From the NCBI GenBank assembly GCA_941918925.1, contig OW799235.1, positions 32,973,201 to 33,037,200 on the forward strand: a stretch of DNA of 64,000 nucleotides, given 5' to 3'. Position 1 is the stretch's first letter. Each line of letters opens with the position of its first letter. The notes beneath the pieces were generated by a model that worked only from the letters and a program-made list of their open reading frames with translations, ran no database searches and was not told the origin of the DNA. This stretch comes from Phyto melanocephala. Lineage: Eukaryota > Arthropoda > Insecta > Diptera > Rhinophoridae. The position numbers were made by a program, and so were the translations under genes. Shown one piece after another: positions 11,095-22,089 of the stretch.

Positions 11095-11940
11095 TTTAAA
11101 AATTGGTTTAAATTACTAGAGACCAAAATGTTTGCCGAATAGTGTTATCTTTACGAGTAAAACCTTATGTTTAGAATATTTTCTTTTCCACTCATTGATA
11201 AAATATTTATTAGTTTATTAATATATTTTATTTTTAATTGAAACATTATTACTTGAATAGATTTGTGTGTGTATTTATTTATGACAAATGCATATCAATC
11301 AGTTGTCTTTCTGTTCTTTTTTTTTTCTTGTGAATAATTACTTTGACAAAAAAATTTCAAAAATCGGTGATATGTGTGTTTACTGACTTATTTTTTATCT
11401 TTAAAGAATTTAAAAATAATCTATTTTTAGTAAATTGTTTACAAATCATAAAGATTATGACACATTAACTTCCGTCAAAGGGACATTTAATAAAAGTAAA
11501 TGACCGTTGTAAATTAAAAATTAAAATTTAATTGAAAAAAGTATTTGCAAAGAATACAAATGTTAATAATAAGAGCTACTCTGTAATAACTCAAATAAAT
11601 CAAAGATATAAACTCAAAAAAAACCCAAAAAAAGCTTCCAGAATGTTAAACCCAGCAAAAACCAGCTATTGCTGAACAACATACTTTTCAATGGCTATTA
11701 CATATCGCCTTGCTCCCAAAAAGTGTTTTAATAATGACTTGATTATAATGTGATGGATAAGAGATTGTTTTTCAGACATTTGCTTAGACACACACCCAAT
11801 AAAAAAAACCTTTGCGAAATTTGTTAGAAGACTCTCCAATGACATGCCGTGTTTTTATGGTACTTTCAACTTATTATTTTGTAATAAGAGTTTTTGCTGG
11901 CTATAATGTTTAACTTTCCTATTTCTGCAAATGGTGTGTG
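11095..11940. other. AT-rich DNA, nothing recognised
   Basis: No domain-like frame or repeat boundary was identified in this stretch. Confidence 0.45.
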
Positions 11941-11945
11941 TCTAA

Positions 11946-12606
11946 GGCCTATTAACATAATATTCAGTTAAATAAATTTAACGTAAAAGTTTACTAACTT
12001 TCAGTTAGCTTAAACTGAAGTTTTAACTATAAATTAAAAATGTTCGTTAACAATAGGCAAGAGTTAGTTAACTTGTAGTTATCAATTATTATGGATGAAT
12101 TTCAAAAAGAAGAAGAAATGTATACATAAATATAAATTCTTAATGTGCACCCATCTGCTAATAAATTTGTTAAAAATTGAATGTATTTTGAAATAATTTT
12201 TGCTATAAATTTAACAATTCTCTTACATAAACTCGTGAAAAACTCTGCATCAGGTAAATTAAAATGATCCATTCGACTTCTGTGGCTAAATTTTCTCGTC
12301 ATACCATAAAAAATATTTACTTTATATATATAATACAAATGTGTAAATTTTTTTAATCGTAGAGGCATCTTTTAATTGTTTAAAAATAGCAAAAATATAA
12401 TATATTTAAATTCAAACATCAAATATTTTCTTCCACTTAAGAACTTAAACGTCAAATAGTACTCGGTTAAATTTAACTGAAATTTGGCAAAATAATCTAA
12501 AAGTTGTAAGAGAACTGAACTTTGTGTTAATGGGTTTTGCCTAACCAAGGTTTAAATTTTGAGTTTAGTGTTAACTGTAGGTTAATTTTTGTATTGTTAA
12601 CGGCCC
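11946..12606. mobile_element. PIF/Harbinger relic
   Basis: The left end GGCCTATTAACATAATATTC and the right end (inward GGGCCGTTAACAATACAAAA) are similar inverted termini. TAA flanks both ends (11943-11945, 12607-12609), the expected 3-bp duplication. Both subterminal regions are rich in GTTAA/TTAAC. A minus-strand frame inside resembles the start of a HARBI1-type transposase. At 661 bp it is far shorter than an autonomous element. Confidence 0.6.
12102..12368 (-). pseudogene. HARBI1-like transposase N-terminal remnant
   Basis: The 88-codon minus frame contains MDHFNLPDAEFFTSLCKRIV then KFIAKI, which resembles the opening of PIF/Harbinger (ALP1/HARBI1) transposases, where an acidic F-x-x-L-x-D/E-x-E-F stretch precedes a basic helix. 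No DDE triad is present. The similarity is by eye and moderate; the enclosing element's termini and TAA duplication support it. Confidence 0.4.
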
Positions 12607-12609
12607 TAA

Positions 12610-13155
12610 GTATTAAAAAAATGGAGAATTACAGTGCAACTTTCGAATTTAACTTAATTTTTGGATTGTTATTAAAACATTTCTTGTAATTAGTGTTTCA
12701 AATACGTTATTCTAGAATATTCACGTATAATTCACGTTTTTTAACTTGTTTCTAACACATCGCAATATTAGTTAAGACCCCATAAGAACTCTTATACATA
12801 TAATTTTAAGACGATCTAGTTATAACCGTTCGTTTATCAGTCTGTTAAAAGCATGATAGATCTGAAACCAAAATGAATTAAAGTGACCGAGAGAGTAAGA
12901 GAACTAATTGTAAACTAACCCATGAACAAAAATGATTTTCCTAAATAATATGAAATTTCATTTATTTAGTTTTAAAAATTTGTTTTAAAATTTTTTTTAA
13001 TAATTTTGGTTTTGATAATTTTGTTTTGAAAAATTTGTTTGAAAAATTTGTTTTGAAAATCATGGTTTAATTCGTCAAACTCATCGGCCATGGAATTAAG
13101 CACACATTTGGTAAAATTGTCGCATTTAAAGAAATAATAATATTTATTTAGTAAA
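12610..13155. other. AT-rich DNA with imperfect AAAATTTGTTTTG repeats
   Basis: Short tandem-like units of TTTTGAAAAATTTG lie between 12975 and 13065. The minus-strand frame across 12972-13196 is a product of these repeats, not a gene. Confidence 0.5.
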
Positions 13156-13345
13156 AATTTTAAAATATGGTTGCAGCAGGATGATGCACACAGCACACGC
13201 TACAATGAATTTTCTAAGTGAAACATTTGACGAACTTAATTGGCCACCTTGTTTATGTAATTTACCGCCATTCGATTATTTTTGCTAGGAATGTGTTGTC
13301 TAAGGTCTATGCAGATTACACAGAAACAATTAAAATACAGCCTGA
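13156..13345 (+). pseudogene. Mariner-like transposase scrap
   Basis: Across frames the text reads IWLQQDDAHSTR, then LNWPP, NLPPFDYFC and LSKVYADYTETI. These match the mariner order WFQQDGATCHT, NWPPRSCDLTPLDYFLW, SKVYADNPETI. Only about 30 residues separate the two Asp codons (13180-13182 and 13274-13276), so sequence has been lost between them. Stops and frame changes interrupt the rest. No inverted termini were found. Confidence 0.65.
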
Positions 13346-13510
13346 GTTACTGCAAAGGCTGTGTGTAAGTTTTACCTCCCTCCAGGTTACTTCATCGATC
13401 AACATATTTCTTCATAAGGTAGTTTTAAGAGAATAGTACACGAAATGTAAAAAACTACATGCACATGTGGGTCTGACGTCGCTAAAATGTTCAGCATTTT
13501 GGTTACATTT

Positions 13511-14270
13511 TTATACCCTTCACCTGTGGTGCACAAGGGTATATATAGCTTTGTCATTCCGTTTGTAATTTCTACAATTTTCATTTCCGACCTCATAAAG
13601 TATATATTTTCTGAAAGCTTATGAATAGAGGAGTCGATTAAGCCCTGACCGTCTGTCCGTCTATCCGTCTGTCCGTCTGCCCGTCTGTCCGTGTGTTGGT
13701 TGAAATCAACTTTTAGAAGCAACTATATGTTCCTCAGATCTGAATATGGTATTAATCTCTTGGAAATATCCAGGAATGAATCGCTATTGAAATTCAGCAC
13801 AATCGCCCCATAACTTTCTGAGATATGAGCAAAAAACCACGACCACCTCGTTTTTTTTCACAATTACAACAACAACATGCATACATACATACATGTAAAA
13901 AACATACCAAACAAAAAAAAATAAAATATTAAAAATAAGAAAAAAATAATAAAAAAAACTACAAAAAAAAATTTAAAAAAAATTTCAAAAAAAATTTAAA
14001 AAAATGTTTTAAAAATTTTTCTAAAAAAATTTTTTAAAAAAATTTAAAAAAAATATCAAAAAATAATAAAATATAAATAATATATTAAATTAAATAAAAT
14101 AAATTTTTTTGGCTCACTGGGATTCGATGCCACATTTATTCTAACGTGTACGTATGCACGTATTTTATATGGGATGAATGGTGATACAAACAATTGTTAA
14201 TGCATGACTACACGTTGTGAAGGGTATATAAGATTCGGCACGGCCGAATATAGCACTGTTACTTGTTTTA
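13511..14270 (+). mobile_element. DINE-1-like element, near-complete copy
   Basis: It begins TTATACCCTTCACCTGTGGT and AAGGGTATATATAGC, has the (CTGTCCGT)n-type block at 13649-13692, a long A-rich core (13900-14110) and GGCTCACTGGGATTCGATGC. It ends GGGTATATAAGATTCGGCAC GGCCGAATATAGC with a perfect short hairpin, then ACTTGTTTT. This is the best template for the family in the window. The minus-strand frame 13399-13722 over it is incidental; the family is noncoding and presumably mobilised by a Helentron enzyme. Confidence 0.8.
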
Positions 14271-14274
14271 AAAA

Positions 14275-15332
14275 GTCGTAGTGGCTGCATGCGGTAAGAC
14301 TTTGATGTTACACGAAATGTATTTTAGTCCAACATTGCAAATGAAACACGTGTGGCCGAAGCGGATAAATTTATGCTTTATGGTGACGTCAAAATTACGT
14401 GGCTTTTATATTCGTGTACTACAGTCTTTACTTAATCAGCTGATTATTTGTTCACTTAATTTGAACTTTAACTGTCAAACTCCATCGATAAGGGATAAGG
14501 TAAGCCAATAAGAAAAGCAAAAAATTTATACACAATTTTTGTAAAACAAAAACTCCTGTTTTGCACCCCCCTAGAACACGACTATAACATTTCTATACTA
14601 TTTAAAAGCCAACAACAACATTAAAAGTATTTCATAGATATTTTCTTAACTCTGCAAAATGTATGTATGTGTATGTGTGTCTACTTTCTTGATTAAATTC
14701 AGTCGGGAAGCAAAACATAACTTAAGCAATCTAAGAATTTAAAATATATTTCACTTTAAGCGTCAAACATGTCAATTATTTAACAGTGATGAAAAAGACC
14801 GAGTGTGTTAGTCAGAGAAAAAAGGAAGGAGATAAAAGGCAACAAGAAAATGCAATGAAAAATCTATACACATTCTCGTGTACAAATAGAAGTAAATAAA
14901 TAAATAAAGAAATTGTATAGAATGTGAAAAGTTGTAACTCCTGTCGCAGGCGGCTTTATTCACTTTGATTTCAAGTTCAACAGACTCAAGTGTAGCTGAA
15001 TACACACATGTCACAGCCTCATCATCTTCATCATCAGCATCCTTATGGAAAGATTTTTTGTTGTTGTTGTTGTTAATGTTGTTTCTAACATAATCGTCAG
15101 CAGCAGAAGCATCTTTATTATGCACTCACAATCACATGTACACATTTCTAGTTATGATAGATGTTTAAAGTGTACGATTGAAGATAGTCGTAGAAGTTCC
15201 TTTAATTTGGAAAAGCTACTAGAACAGGGTACTTTTACACAATATAAAAAAAGGAGAACAAATTTAAAAAAAAAATTTCAAAAATACATTATAATTGTAC
15301 AAATAGAAAACTTCAACTTAAGGCGGTTTTGC
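14275..15332. other. No supported gene; triplet-rich stretch 15015-15125
   Basis: CATCATCTTCATCATCAGCA and (GTT)n runs make both strands open at 14808-15335. The minus frame reads asparagine- and aspartate-rich low-complexity sequence and lacks an ATG at its start. I treat it as low-complexity DNA, though an exon cannot be excluded. Confidence 0.4.
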
Positions 15333-16260
15333 TAACAAGTAAATATAATGATCACATCGTAACGTGGCCTAGATTTAAGATTCAATATTTTTCGCTATTT
15401 TGCTTTATTATTTTGGACGCCATCTTGAATTTTACACTTTTTTGAATTTGAATGAATCCTACTTCTACTGGTCACGCCCTTTTATGTGATACCGATTTTG
15501 AGAGAGAGACTTGAAGAGGGTAAAGTTTTAAAAAATACATAAAAAATTTGTTTTACGCCATACAAATTACATACATTGATCCTCATGCAAATGACTTGAA
15601 GTAGCGATCATCGTGGATTTGAAATTTTGTATAGTGTATTTATTCTGCTAGTCCAGTGCTTTCATATGATTCCTATGTATGTATATTAACCTTTTGGGTC
15701 GTCTAGAAGCTAACAGAAATTTAAATTTGTGTTTGTAAATTGTAGAAAAAACACCGAAGAAGTTGTATATTGTTGCTTATATCTCAGTTAGTTTTTCTAG
15801 GGGAAAATTTTTGAGACTACAACTTAGAATTCACTGGCACTAACGTATTCGAAAATGATTTAAAAGCTCGAGAAATTTAATAAATAGTAAAAAAATATAT
15901 ATTTTTCTAAATAATTTTTGCCTATAACTTTACCGATTAGTGACTAGTTATAAATAACCTAGGTGAACTGAAGTAGTAACAAATATGTCTTGCGGTTATC
16001 CTAGGGCTGAATTTTTAGGTAATACAGAGGCATTCATGTAAATTTGTTCATATCTCATAAAGTTTTGGGGTGATTGTGCTGGATTTCAAAAACGATTCAT
16101 TCTCGACAATTTCCAAAAGATTTATACCACATAAGGTGTCTATGCAACATATGGGGACTTCTAAACATTGATTCCAACCATCACATGGACAAACGGAAAT
16201 TGCTCATCCACTTCACTAGTCATAAGCTTTCATAAAATACTTAATAAGGGCCCAAATGAA
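15333..16260 (-). mobile_element. Long DINE-1-like element, interrupted by a Helitron
   Basis: It opens with AACAAGTAA (minus-oriented terminus without a clear hairpin). It holds the reverse of the family's inner blocks (GACGCCATCTTGAATTTTAC, TATCTCATAAAGTTTTGGGG, AGTCATAAGCTTTCATAAAA). Where the family continues with GGTCGGAAATGAAAATTG, this copy reads GGGCCCAAATGAA and is then interrupted at 16261. Resumption after 16630 (TATTTTAAAAATTGCAAATG) is a plausible but weak match. Confidence 0.6.
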
Positions 16261-16630
16261 TCTATATATATATAAAAGTGAAACTCTGTCTGTGTGTGTT
16301 ACCTATAGACTCCGAAACCATAAAGCCGATCGGACTCAAACTTTGGAAAATCGTTGTACACATTCTTGGGAGTGTTTATGGGTGGTAAAAAGTGGGCGGG
16401 GCTACGCCCATAAGAAATAAGTTCTCATTTTTAGCTACTTGCACTTGATAAATTTTTCTGAAACTTTGCACACACATATTATGCTGTCATGACTATATAA
16501 TTTCGTGATTAGAAAAGTGGGCCATAAAAAAAGTTATAATTTTTAGCTTCTTGCACTTGATATTCAATTAAAATTGAGAAATCATTTTTATGCATTTAGG
16601 GGCTTAGCAACTCGCACCGGGCTTGGCTAG
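16261..16630 (+). mobile_element. Nonautonomous Helitron, one-module copy
   Basis: TCTATATATATATAAAAGTG follows an A, and GGCTTGGCTAG precedes a T, so both Helitron ends are intact. Only one of the ~120-bp modules is present, against five in the copies at 2657, 17711 and 50509, giving a length of 370 bp. It shows that module number varies while the ends are kept. Confidence 0.85.
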
Positions 16631-17710
16631 TATTTTAAAAATTGCAAATGTAATGAAAGGCGACATAAACACTTGGCACCAAAGGTGAAAAGCATAAGAA
16701 AATCGCAAAAAAAAAATTGACTTCGTTGCCTATTGAAGGAGAAAAGGGGCTATTGCAAAGCTATCCACTATCCACCAAGAAAAAATTCCCAAAATAATTA
16801 CTATTTTCTTTGATCCGTTATAGTCACCTAACGGCAAAAATCGTCATTATTTCAAATTCTATGGTAACTTTTTTTAATTATTATGAAAAATTTGTGATTT
16901 CTGAAGAGGATGCTCCATACTTGCCGTAACTTTGGAACGACGTACATGATTTTGTTAAGCAATCGGTCAAAAAACGTCAAATCACGCCAGCTTTAATTTT
17001 TTAACTAAGCAATCAGTTTTAGAGACATTAAGAAACAAGTCGAATGTTTTTTTTTATTTAATAATAAAAATTTAAAAAAAAAATAGAAAACAACAAATAA
17101 CTTTTTTTGTACTTCTCTTGTAGCCCGATAAAATCAAAGTAAAAAAAAATTTTTTTGTAAAAAAATAAAATTTTTTAATTTAAAAGATCCATAGATGATA
17201 GAAAAAAGTAGAAGAAAAATTTTTTTGTAAAAAATAAATTTTTAAAAAATTAATAAAAAAAAATAGAAAGAAACAAATAATTAAAAATTTAGAAAATTAA
17301 TTTTAGAGCGGCTTTGTATTAGAGATAACATAAATCTTTTAACATGAAAGTCCATCGATAAATTCGAGTTTTATTCCTTAAAGTGTCAGTAAATACATGT
17401 TGAACGGAAATTGCATTTTATCTCCTTCAAACTGATATTATTTATAACATATTGAAAAAGGTAAACATTTCTGATTTAATAGTTTTTTGAAAACATTTTT
17501 CAGTTGGCCCTCGCTCTTATTATGCAGCAGCAGGTGAGGTATATGAAATGTTGTATATTTTATAAATGATAACCTTAAGCCAACAATTAAAAAGAAAAAT
17601 GCAAAATATGAACATGTTTATACGCTAAATATTTCTCTATGCTTTTCAAAACTCTTGCATTGCAGTTTTTTGCAAATGCATACACACAAGGCGTTTGGCT
17701 ATGTTTTATA
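16631..17710. other. AT-rich DNA, nothing recognised
   Basis: Runs of A and T dominate 17040-17290, including two similar blocks AAAAAAATTTTTTTGTAAAA near 17142 and 17215. No coding signal was recognised. Confidence 0.5.
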
Positions 17711-17730
17711 CCAAATATATAAAAGTGAAA

Positions 17731-17761
<31 letters not shown>

Positions 17762-18584
17762 CTATAGACTCCGAAACTGTAAAACCGATCGGACTCAAAC
17801 TTTGGCAAGTTGTTGTACACATACCAGGGAGTGTTTATGGATGGCAAAAAGGGGGCGGGGCCACGCCCATAAAAATTAGTTATCAGTTTTAGCTACTTGC
17901 ACTTGACCGATTTTTCTGAAATTTTGCACACATATCGAGCTGTCATGACTAAATAATTTTGTAATAAGAAAAGTGGGTGGGGCCACGCCCCTAAAAAAGT
18001 TTTAATTTTGAAGTACTTGCACTGGACCGATTTTTCTGAAACTTTGCACACATACTAAGCTGTCATAACCATATAATTTTATGATTAGAAAAGTGGGCGG
18101 GGCCATGCCCATAAAAAATTAGTTATCAGTTTTAGCTACTTGCACTGGACCGAATTTTCTGAAACTTTGCAAACATACTGAGCTGTCATGACTTTACACT
18201 TTCGTCATTAGAAAAGTGGGCAGTGCCACGCCCATTAAAAAAAAGGTATCATTTTGAGGTACTTGCACTGGCCCGATTTTTCTGAAACTTTGCACACATA
18301 TTGAGTTGTCATGACTATACAGTTTCGTATTTAGAAAAGTGGGCAGTGTCACGCCCATAAAAAAGGTATCATTTTGAGGTACTTACACTGGACCGATTTT
18401 TCTGAAACTTTGCACACTTATTGAGCTGTCATGACTATACAGTTTCGTAATTAGAAAAGTGGGCAGTGCCACGCTCATAAAGAAAAAGTTATAGTTTTTA
18501 GCCTTGCACTTGATATTCGATTAAAATTTAGAATGCGATTAAAATTCATGAAGGGGCGTAGCAACGCGCGCCGGGATTGGCTAG
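17711..18584 (+). mobile_element. Nonautonomous Helitron, five-module copy with worn 5' end
   Basis: The 3' end GGGGCGTAGCAACGCGCG ... GGCTAG is followed by T. Five modules of about 120 bp with GC-rich palindromes precede it. The 5' end reads CCAAATATATAAAAGTGAAA, lacking the TC start, so the exact left border is uncertain. TACCAAATA occurs at the left border and again right after CTAG, perhaps by chance. Confidence 0.75.
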
Positions 18585-18900
18585 TACCAAATAAAAATAA
18601 CTTTTTTATTTTTGCATTAATTTGAAAAAAAAAACTCTTTTAAATTAAGAACTAAATACAAAACATATTGCACATTATCGTTATTATCATCGCTATAAAC
18701 ATTATCACCATCAGTTTAATTGAAAATGTTTGTGTTTTTTAAGCAAATCACAAAAATCATGTCTCATCTAATATGGAGGAAAAGTGCGTTTTTTTGTCTT
18801 GTTCTTACTAATTTGCAAAGTTATGCGTGTAATGTTGCTGTCGTCGTCATTGTTGTTATTGTTCACATCATAAACAGCTGCTTCAAAGTTTAAATCTATA
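18585..18900. other. AT-rich DNA, nothing recognised
   Basis: The stretch between the Helitron and the fold-back mariner holds only low-complexity motifs such as TCGTCGTCATTGTTGTTATT. Confidence 0.5.
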
Positions 18901-18904
18901 TGTA

Positions 18905-19826
18905 AAGGGTGTTTTTTTAAGCCCGATAGAACTTTAAATTGTAAAAAATAACACAAAAAATTAAATTGTAATCAAAATTTTTTTTTTATTCGAAAGATCA
19001 ATACGTGACATTAACATTTGAAAATGATTTCGGGCATATGGGCACCGCGGCTGTTCTTGACGAAGCGCATTCTGGACGTCCAATTTTATCGCAAAATTGT
19101 GTTCAGCGATGAGGCGCATTTTTGGCTTAACGGGTTTGTTAATAAGCAAAATTGCCGCATATGGAGCGAGACCAATCCACAAGAGACCCTACAGACTCAA
19201 TTACATCCAGAAAAATGCACCATTTGGTGCGGTTTTCACGCTGGTGGCATCATCGGACCTTATTTCTTCAAAAATGAGGCCGGAGCTCGCGTTACGGTCA
19301 ATGGAGATCGCTACCGCACCATGATCAATGCTTTTTTGTCTGAAAATATGGATGACATTGATCCGGAGGAGATGTGGTTTCAACAGGATGGCGCTACGTG
19401 CCATACGGCGAACGCAACCATCGACTTATTGAAATCAAAATTTGGCGATAAGTTGATTTCGAGAAATGGACCTGTCAATTGGCCTCCAAGGTCGTGCGAT
19501 TTGACACCTCTCGATTATTTCCTGTGGGGCTACGTGAAGTCACTGGTTTATGCTGATAAACCAGCAACAATTGACGCCTTGGAGGCCAGCATTGTTCGTG
19601 TTATTCGTGACATACGGCCAGCAGTGCTCGAAAAAGTGGCCCAAAATTGGACGTCCAGAATGCGCTTCGTCAAGAACAGCCGCGGTGCCCATATGCCCGA
19701 AATCATTTTCAAATGTTAATGTCACGTATTGATCTTTCGAATTAAAAAAAAATGTTTGATTACAATTTAATTTTTTGTGTTATTTTTTACAATTTCAAGT
19801 TCTATCGGGCTTAAAAAAACACCCTT
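18905..19826 (+). mobile_element. Fold-back DD41D mariner with ~183-bp inverted repeats
   Basis: TA flanks both ends (18903-18904, 19827-19828). The first 183 bp (18905-19087) are the reverse complement of the last 184 bp (19643-19826) with only a few mismatches. The right copy contains the genuine 3' UTR and the last ~25 codons of the transposase, so the left arm is an inverted duplicate of the 3' end that has replaced the 5' UTR and DNA-binding region. Whether such an element can still be moved in trans depends on the outermost bases, which are matched on both sides. Confidence 0.85.
19018..19719 (+). CDS. DD41D mariner transposase, N-terminally replaced
   Basis: The frame is open for 233 codons. 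Residues 1-23 come from the inverted duplicate read antisense and are not transposase. From residue 24 it is an uninterrupted catalytic domain: IVFSDEAHFWLNG (Asp31), CRIWSETNPQ, IWCGFHAGGIIGPYFF, VTVNGDRYRTMI, MWFQQDGATCHT (Asp124), ISRNGPVNWPP, CDLTPLDYFLWGYVKS (Asp166) and a C-terminus ending at TAA after FKC. Asp124 and Asp166 are 41 residues apart, the rosa-type DD41D signature. The paired helix-turn-helix DNA-binding domains (about 110 residues in the family) are absent, so it should not bind termini; a catalytic-only product is possible but there is no evidence of expression. It is the best-preserved transposase in the window. Confidence 0.8.
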   Translation: MKMISGIWAPRLFLTKRILDVQFYRKIVFSDEAHFWLNGFVNKQNCRIWSETNPQETLQTQLHPEKCTIWCGFHAGGIIGPYFFKNEAGARVTVNGDRYRTMINAFLSENMDDIDPEEMWFQQDGATCHTANATIDLLKSKFGDKLISRNGPVNWPPRSCDLTPLDYFLWGYVKSLVYADKPATIDALEASIVRVIRDIRPAVLEKVAQNWTSRMRFVKNSRGAHMPEIIFKC

Positions 19827-19828
19827 TA

Positions 19829-21030
19829 CATTCAGAATTCCTAGATGCCTTGTTTTACAACTCAAACCACCTGTCTCCGTTTTACATTTTTCACTTGTTC
19901 TTTCATATTCCATTCACATTGGTTCACCCGAACAACCCGCCTGCCACTCAGTTTAGTCAGAGTACCGTCCTGCCAACCCACTCACTTTTTGTTTCCATTT
20001 ATTTCAAGATTTTTGTTTTCGTTTTCCTTTTTCCAAGTGCTTGTTGTTTTTGTTGTCACAAAAAAGTTTGAGGGGTAGTAGGGGAATCGTGTTGAGAAAT
20101 CGCGTTGCACTTGATGTTATTCTTGTTGGTATATATTTTGTCAATGACATAAATGCATATGTTAACTCAAGTTGTTGGAAGGCTTAAAATCAAATAGATG
20201 CTTGCGTGTTAGTATAGGAAGAGAATAACAAATAAACAAATACTTATGCACTACCCAATAAACATTTAGTCGAAGAATCTGTTTTTAAAATCTCTCTTCC
20301 GATGAAATGCTTACATTACTGAGTGACTCATAAAGTTTCATACCGTTGATCATAGTGGATTCTATATTAATTTTACCCTTTAAAGAATCATTCCCAGTAA
20401 AATGTGTTAGACTCAGCTAATATTTTAGTAGATTTGATAAAGAAGGCACATAAATAGTTCTGAGAGATTGCATAAATTGACTTGGATTTTAACATAATTG
20501 AAATCTAAACGTTGAAGTAATCTATAAATTGAGTGGAATATGTTTTATATTCTTAAGAAGACATTATTTATCAAAAAATGTGATTCTAAAATCTGCTCAC
20601 TAAAATGTTTGCTATAAGCATCGACAAAAGCTTTTGTAACAATATTTAAAAGATATCTGATCATCGAAACTTAAATGATTCTTAAGAAAGACATTTCGGT
20701 AATAAAGTTACACTTACAATACAATAGTTAGTATCGATTTGGCACTTATTTTGGAGGGAAAGTTCATGGAGACTATGATTGGATAACAGGACATGTGAAA
20801 GAAACGATGGCTGGTCATAAACACAGCTGTTCACTCAAAAAAGGAATGGTAGCGAAGTTAAGTTTAAAATGCTTTTTGGGAACGGAATCATAGTATCTGG
20901 AAAGGTGAAGGTAATGCTGGACATAAAACTGACCTCAAATAATGAGCGAAAGCGAACACGATTTTTCATCAGAGTGTGCGTGTATGTACCCGAAAGTGTG
21001 GAGTTTCATTTAAATCGAGTATAAGACTTA
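19829..21030. other. No supported gene
   Basis: Overlapping frames at 19775-20078 begin inside the mariner terminus and run into T- and C-rich low-complexity DNA. Nothing else stands out to 21030. Confidence 0.45.
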
Positions 21031-21616
21031 TGCTCGGCGCACAATTGGGACGAACGAAGAATTTCGCCCAACACGACGAACTCTTCGGTAAAGCACAACA
21101 ACGACGAAAAAGTAACTTCTTTTATAGTTGATAAAATTGTTTACTGTTTGTGCAAAGAAAAAACAAAAATAATCGAAGAAATTAATTTTTTGTGAAACTC
21201 AACAAAACAATAAATATAATTTCTGTATTAATAAAAACTTTTTTGCGTATAAGTAAACGTTTGCAAAGAATGTTGTGGGTACGTGCATTAAACAATAATA
21301 AAAATTTTGTTTGTGTATAACAGCTAATAGTGTGACCATATGAAAAAGGGATCACGTAAAAACTAACTTTATTTTCTTAAAAAGTTGAGAAGTAAACCCA
21401 AATTTAATTTTAAAAAAATGGTCACCTTGTACCAATTTGTTCGTCGTTGGCCGGCGTAAGAAATAAAAATAAATCTAATGCAGTGTTCGCCGCGTATAGC
21501 GAACTTCGACTGACGCCACAATTGTCTGCATTCTCATATACACAAATGTGTTTTATTTTTGAGGACGAATATTCGAGACGAAAAATTCGTCGTTCGTCCC
21601 AATTGTGCGCCTAGCA
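21031..21616. mobile_element. Harbinger-like MITE, TGCTMGGCGCACAATTGG family
   Basis: The left terminus TGCTCGGCGCACAATTGGGA and the right terminus read inward TGCTAGGCGCACAATTGGGA differ at one base, and the match continues through GACGAACGA. TTA flanks both sides (21028-21030, 21617-21619). A degraded relative in opposite orientation lies at about 45420-46062. No transposase frame is present. Confidence 0.75.
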
Positions 21617-22089
21617 TTAAACGGCGGTAGTAATGTTTGATATTACTTATGGGTATTTTATTTTGTCGCCGAAGGCCTCTCAAGGAGATACTGCGACGGC
21701 CATTTTTGGCAATTGGAAAATCCAATTTTGAAAGAACGTTAGGTATTGAAGTTTTTTCTAGTCTAGGAGCGAACATGTCCGTATACTAGATAGAAATGCT
21801 TTAGTTACTTCATGTATTGAATCATGTACGCAACCTGAGTGTAAATAGGGAAAGAATATTCTAATTACACTTAAAACAAGTCTGTTATTAGTACTTGAAT
21901 ATATCGAATAGGTGGTTGAAAAGACAAGTTGGCATGTCTGGGAATGAGTTGAAAGACGAAATTTTATAAAGGAGATGTGATGAACTTCTGTGATCCAAAA
22001 ACCAATGTTACTTTAGTGAATTCATTTATTTTTTAGCTTAAACAACGCGTTAATCAAATCAAACCCATCAGCATAAATTTAAATAGCCT
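21617..22089. other. No supported gene; repeat block 21709-21752
   Basis: The block GGCAATTGGAAAATCCAATT ... ACGTTAGGTATTGAA matches 4715-4760. The minus-strand frame at 21534-21776 spans the MITE end and this repeat and is not a gene. Confidence 0.45.

Noticed and set aside
14808..15335. Overlapping Asn/Asp-rich and Val-rich frames on opposite strands
   Set aside because: Triplet repeats (GTT, CAT/CAG) keep both strands open; no ATG in a good context on the minus frame and no domain.
17711..18594. TACCAAATA at both borders of the Helitron as a target duplication
   Set aside because: Helitrons do not duplicate their target, the left border is worn, and a 9-base AT-rich match is likely by chance.
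19540..19732. Extra frames on both strands overlapping the fold-back mariner (19097-19404, 19540-19732, 18961-19182)
   Set aside because: They are shadows of the transposase frame and of the inverted arms.
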